NCBI GenBank assembly: GCA_024229515.1
Contig: JAAESI010000181.1
Location: 1 to 64,000 of the forward strand
Length of the DNA stretch: 64,000 nucleotides
DNA from: Pseudomonadota bacterium
GTDB lineage: Bacteria > Myxococcota_A > UBA796 > UBA9615
Reading direction: 5' to 3'
The first letter of the stretch is position 1, and every line of letters starts with the position of its first letter. Below, piece after piece: positions 62,376-64,000 of this stretch. The notes under the pieces are model-generated. The model searched no databases. It was not told the DNA's origin and worked only from the letters and a program-made list of their open reading frames with translations. The translations under genes and the position numbers were made by a program.

Positions 62376-64000
62376 TCAGTCGCTCCAGGGATCGCGAAGA
62401 TCACCTCCCCGGGGCTTGTTGGTGGGCGCTGGGGTCTCTTCCGATTCTGCCTCAGGTGCGGGCGTCGCGTCGGGCGGAGGCTTCGTGACGACGGTCGGCC
62501 GCACGCTCTCGCGCTCCGAGGGAGGCTTCCGCACGGGGGTCGTCGCACGCTCGGGGGGCGGCTTCCGGGTCGGCGCGGGCGTGGCCGCCACGGGCTCGGG
62601 GGTGGGCAGCGGATCCAGGGGCAGCTCGATCAGCTCGGGGACCTCTTCCACGACCTGCGCTTCGCCCGTCGGCTCGATGGAGACGGTGGTGTCCTCGCCC
62701 TTGAAGAACTGGCTCGCGACCCAGACCAGGGAGGCCAGCAGCACGACCACGAGGCCGCCGAGGAACATCGCGAACAGGGGCGAGCCGAGCAGCCGCTCCA
62801 GCGCGGTCCGCTTGCGCCGCCGGGTGCGGTGCCGGGGGCGATCGACGTGGGCCGGTCTGGTGGGGTCCTTGCGGATGCGCCGCGACACCAGCGAGCCGTC
62901 CGAGGGCACCGGATCCGACTTGACCGGCGGCGGCTTCTTGACCGTCGAGGAGGTCGGCAGGCGGGCGCCCGAGGGACCCCAGCGAACCGTCTGGATCGCC
63001 TCGTCGACGGCGTGCGGCAGCAGCAGGCGTCCGGCCGAGTCCAGTTCCAGATCGAGCATCGGGACCTGGTCGCGGATCTCCGCTTCGACCGCCTTGAGCG
63101 CGCGGTTGAGCTCGAACACGTCGGCGAACCGGTCGCCCGGCTTCTTCGCCAGCAGCACGTGGACCAGCCACTCCAGCGAGTTCGGGATGGAGCCCGGCTC
63201 GATGAAGTCCGAGAACGGCGGCGGATCGTCCTCCAACTGCGCCAGCAGCACGTTCACCGACGAGTTGCGCTTGAACGGGCTCTTGCCCGTCAGCGACATG
63301 TAGAGGATAACGCCAAGGGAGTAGAGGTCGGCCCGCTGGTCGATGCGGTTGGACCGGATCTGCTCCGGCGACATGTAGTTGGGGGAGCCGAGGAACAGCC
63401 CCGACTTCGTCATCTCCTCGGCGTCCTCGGCGAGCAACTTCACGAGGCCGAAGTCGAGGACCTTGGCGAAGTCCTGCTGCTCGCCGTGCGTGGTCAGGAG
63501 CACGTTGCTGGGCTTCAGATCCCGGTGGATGACGCCCTGTCCGTGGGCCTCGCCCAGGGAGCCGCAGATCTGGCGGGCGATGTTGATGACGCGGAGCGGA
63601 TCCAGCGGGGCGGCCTGGTCGATGACGTTCAACAGGGTCTGCCCGTCGATGAACTCCATGACGATGTAGTAGGTCTCGGCCCCGTTCTCTTCGGTGGTGC
63701 TGCCGTAGTCGAACACCCGGATCGTGTTGGGGTGGCTCAGGGAAGCGCAGGTGCTCGCCTCGAGGAAGAAGCGCTTCTGGAAGTCGGGGTCCAGGTCCTC
63801 GGCGTAGCCCAGGTCCATCACCTTCAAGGCGACCCGGCGGCCCAGCGGCTGCTGCTCCGCTTCGTAGATCTTGCCCATGCCGCCGCGGGCGACGAGGCGG
63901 CGGATGAGGAACCGCCCGTCCATCAAGACACCGACGCGTCGGTCCTTCTTCTTCCGCGTCGACCGTTCGCCCGAAGCGATCGGTCCGGACGACGGAGGAG
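62376..64000 (-). CDS. Ser/Thr protein kinase, membrane-anchored (5' end outside window)
   Basis: A Hanks-type kinase phosphorylating Ser/Thr. Motifs: glycine loop ARGGMGKIYEAEQ, VALKVMD lysine, catalytic HRDLKPSN, DFGLVK, activation segment GSPNYMSPEQI, RADLYSLGVILYMSL. After the kinase domain come a basic juxtamembrane region (HRTRRRKRTALERLL), one membrane helix (FAMFLGGLVVVLLASLVWVA) and a Pro/Thr-rich external tail (TPEPVAATPAPTRKPPP) with no sensor fold. An ATG at 63923 or TTG at 63926 would start at MDGRFLIRRLVARGG, but the frame is open to the window edge with plausible basic sequence (STRKKKDRRVGVLMDGRFL), so the gene probably begins outside. Confidence 0.9.
   Translation of the reverse strand, partial: PPSSGPIASGERSTRKKKDRRVGVLMDGRFLIRRLVARGGMGKIYEAEQQPLGRRVALKVMDLGYAEDLDPDFQKRFFLEASTCASLSHPNTIRVFDYGSTTEENGAETYYIVMEFIDGQTLLNVIDQAAPLDPLRVINIARQICGSLGEAHGQGVIHRDLKPSNVLLTTHGEQQDFAKVLDFGLVKLLAEDAEEMTKSGLFLGSPNYMSPEQIRSNRIDQRADLYSLGVILYMSLTGKSPFKRNSSVNVLLAQLEDDPPPFSDFIEPGSIPNSLEWLVHVLLAKKPGDRFADVFELNRALKAVEAEIRDQVPMLDLELDSAGRLLLPHAVDEAIQTVRWGPSGARLPTSSTVKKPPPVKSDPVPSDGSLVSRRIRKDPTRPAHVDRPRHRTRRRKRTALERLLGSPLFAMFLGGLVVVLLASLVWVASQFFKGEDTTVSIEPTGEAQVVEEVPELIELPLDPLPTPEPVAATPAPTRKPPPERATTPVRKPPSERESVRPTVVTKPPPDATPAPEAESEETPAPTNKPRGGDLRDPWSD

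Overview
The window is a very GC-rich stretch of chromosome (strong G/C in third codon positions) with dense genes and many 4-base stop/start overlaps. The content fits a Gram-negative bacterium with an outer membrane, most likely a Myxococcota/Deltaproteobacteria-type lineage. The evidence is a long dcw cluster with a PASTA-ended FtsI and a meso-DAP type MurE, an Oar-like TonB receptor, MopE-type Asp/Cys calcium or metal-binding repeats, acidic DDDDAT lipoprotein repeats, Hanks-type Ser/Thr kinases and many lipobox-bearing surface proteins. The lineage call is an inference from gene content. No tRNA, rRNA, CRISPR array, insertion sequence, integrase or prophage was seen, and no gene-free gap exceeds about 240 bases.

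Layout. 0.2-4.7 kb (minus strand): a tightly coupled operon of a TlpA/ResA-like thioredoxin lipoprotein, a VKOR-DsbA fusion, PrmA, a TetR regulator and an unknown protein. 4.8-21.9 kb (plus): smpB, then mraZ-rsmH-ftsL-ftsI-murE-murF-mraY-ftsW-murG-murC-(truncated murB)-ftsQ-ftsA-ftsZ. The cluster lacks murD at its usual place, carries a MurB relic without the catalytic core, has two arrays of GCCTGAN heptamers between genes, and opens with a clear triple MraZ operator. 22.0-24.1 kb: a small secreted protein, mreB and a zinc-ribbon membrane protein.

24.2-32.1 kb: an Oar-like TonB-dependent receptor with a giant MopE-like lipoprotein directly behind it, then an SppA-type peptidase. A 12-bp inverted repeat lies in the divergent promoter region. 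32.1-38.0 kb (minus): surface proteins, including a metalloprotease/beta-propeller/beta-barrel fusion. 38.1-40.1 kb: a decayed kinase-TPR regulator pseudogene. 40.2-52.1 kb (plus): a secreted repeat protein, dnaE, a VOC protein, a 40-codon small ORF, a decayed spermidine-synthase-like membrane gene, a fused glycyl-tRNA synthetase (alpha plus beta chains) and pyruvate phosphate dikinase.

52.1-64.0 kb: an acidic-repeat lipoprotein, a membrane protein, two large propeller lipoproteins, a small membrane protein, a substrate-binding lipoprotein, a TPR protein and a Ser/Thr kinase that runs off the right edge. The dominant biology is cell-wall synthesis and division (MurE/F, MraY, MurG, MurC feeding FtsI/FtsW, organised by FtsZ/A/Q/L, with MreB nearby). 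Around it sit many envelope-exposed lipoproteins of unknown function. Two pseudogenes with several lesions each show recent local gene decay.
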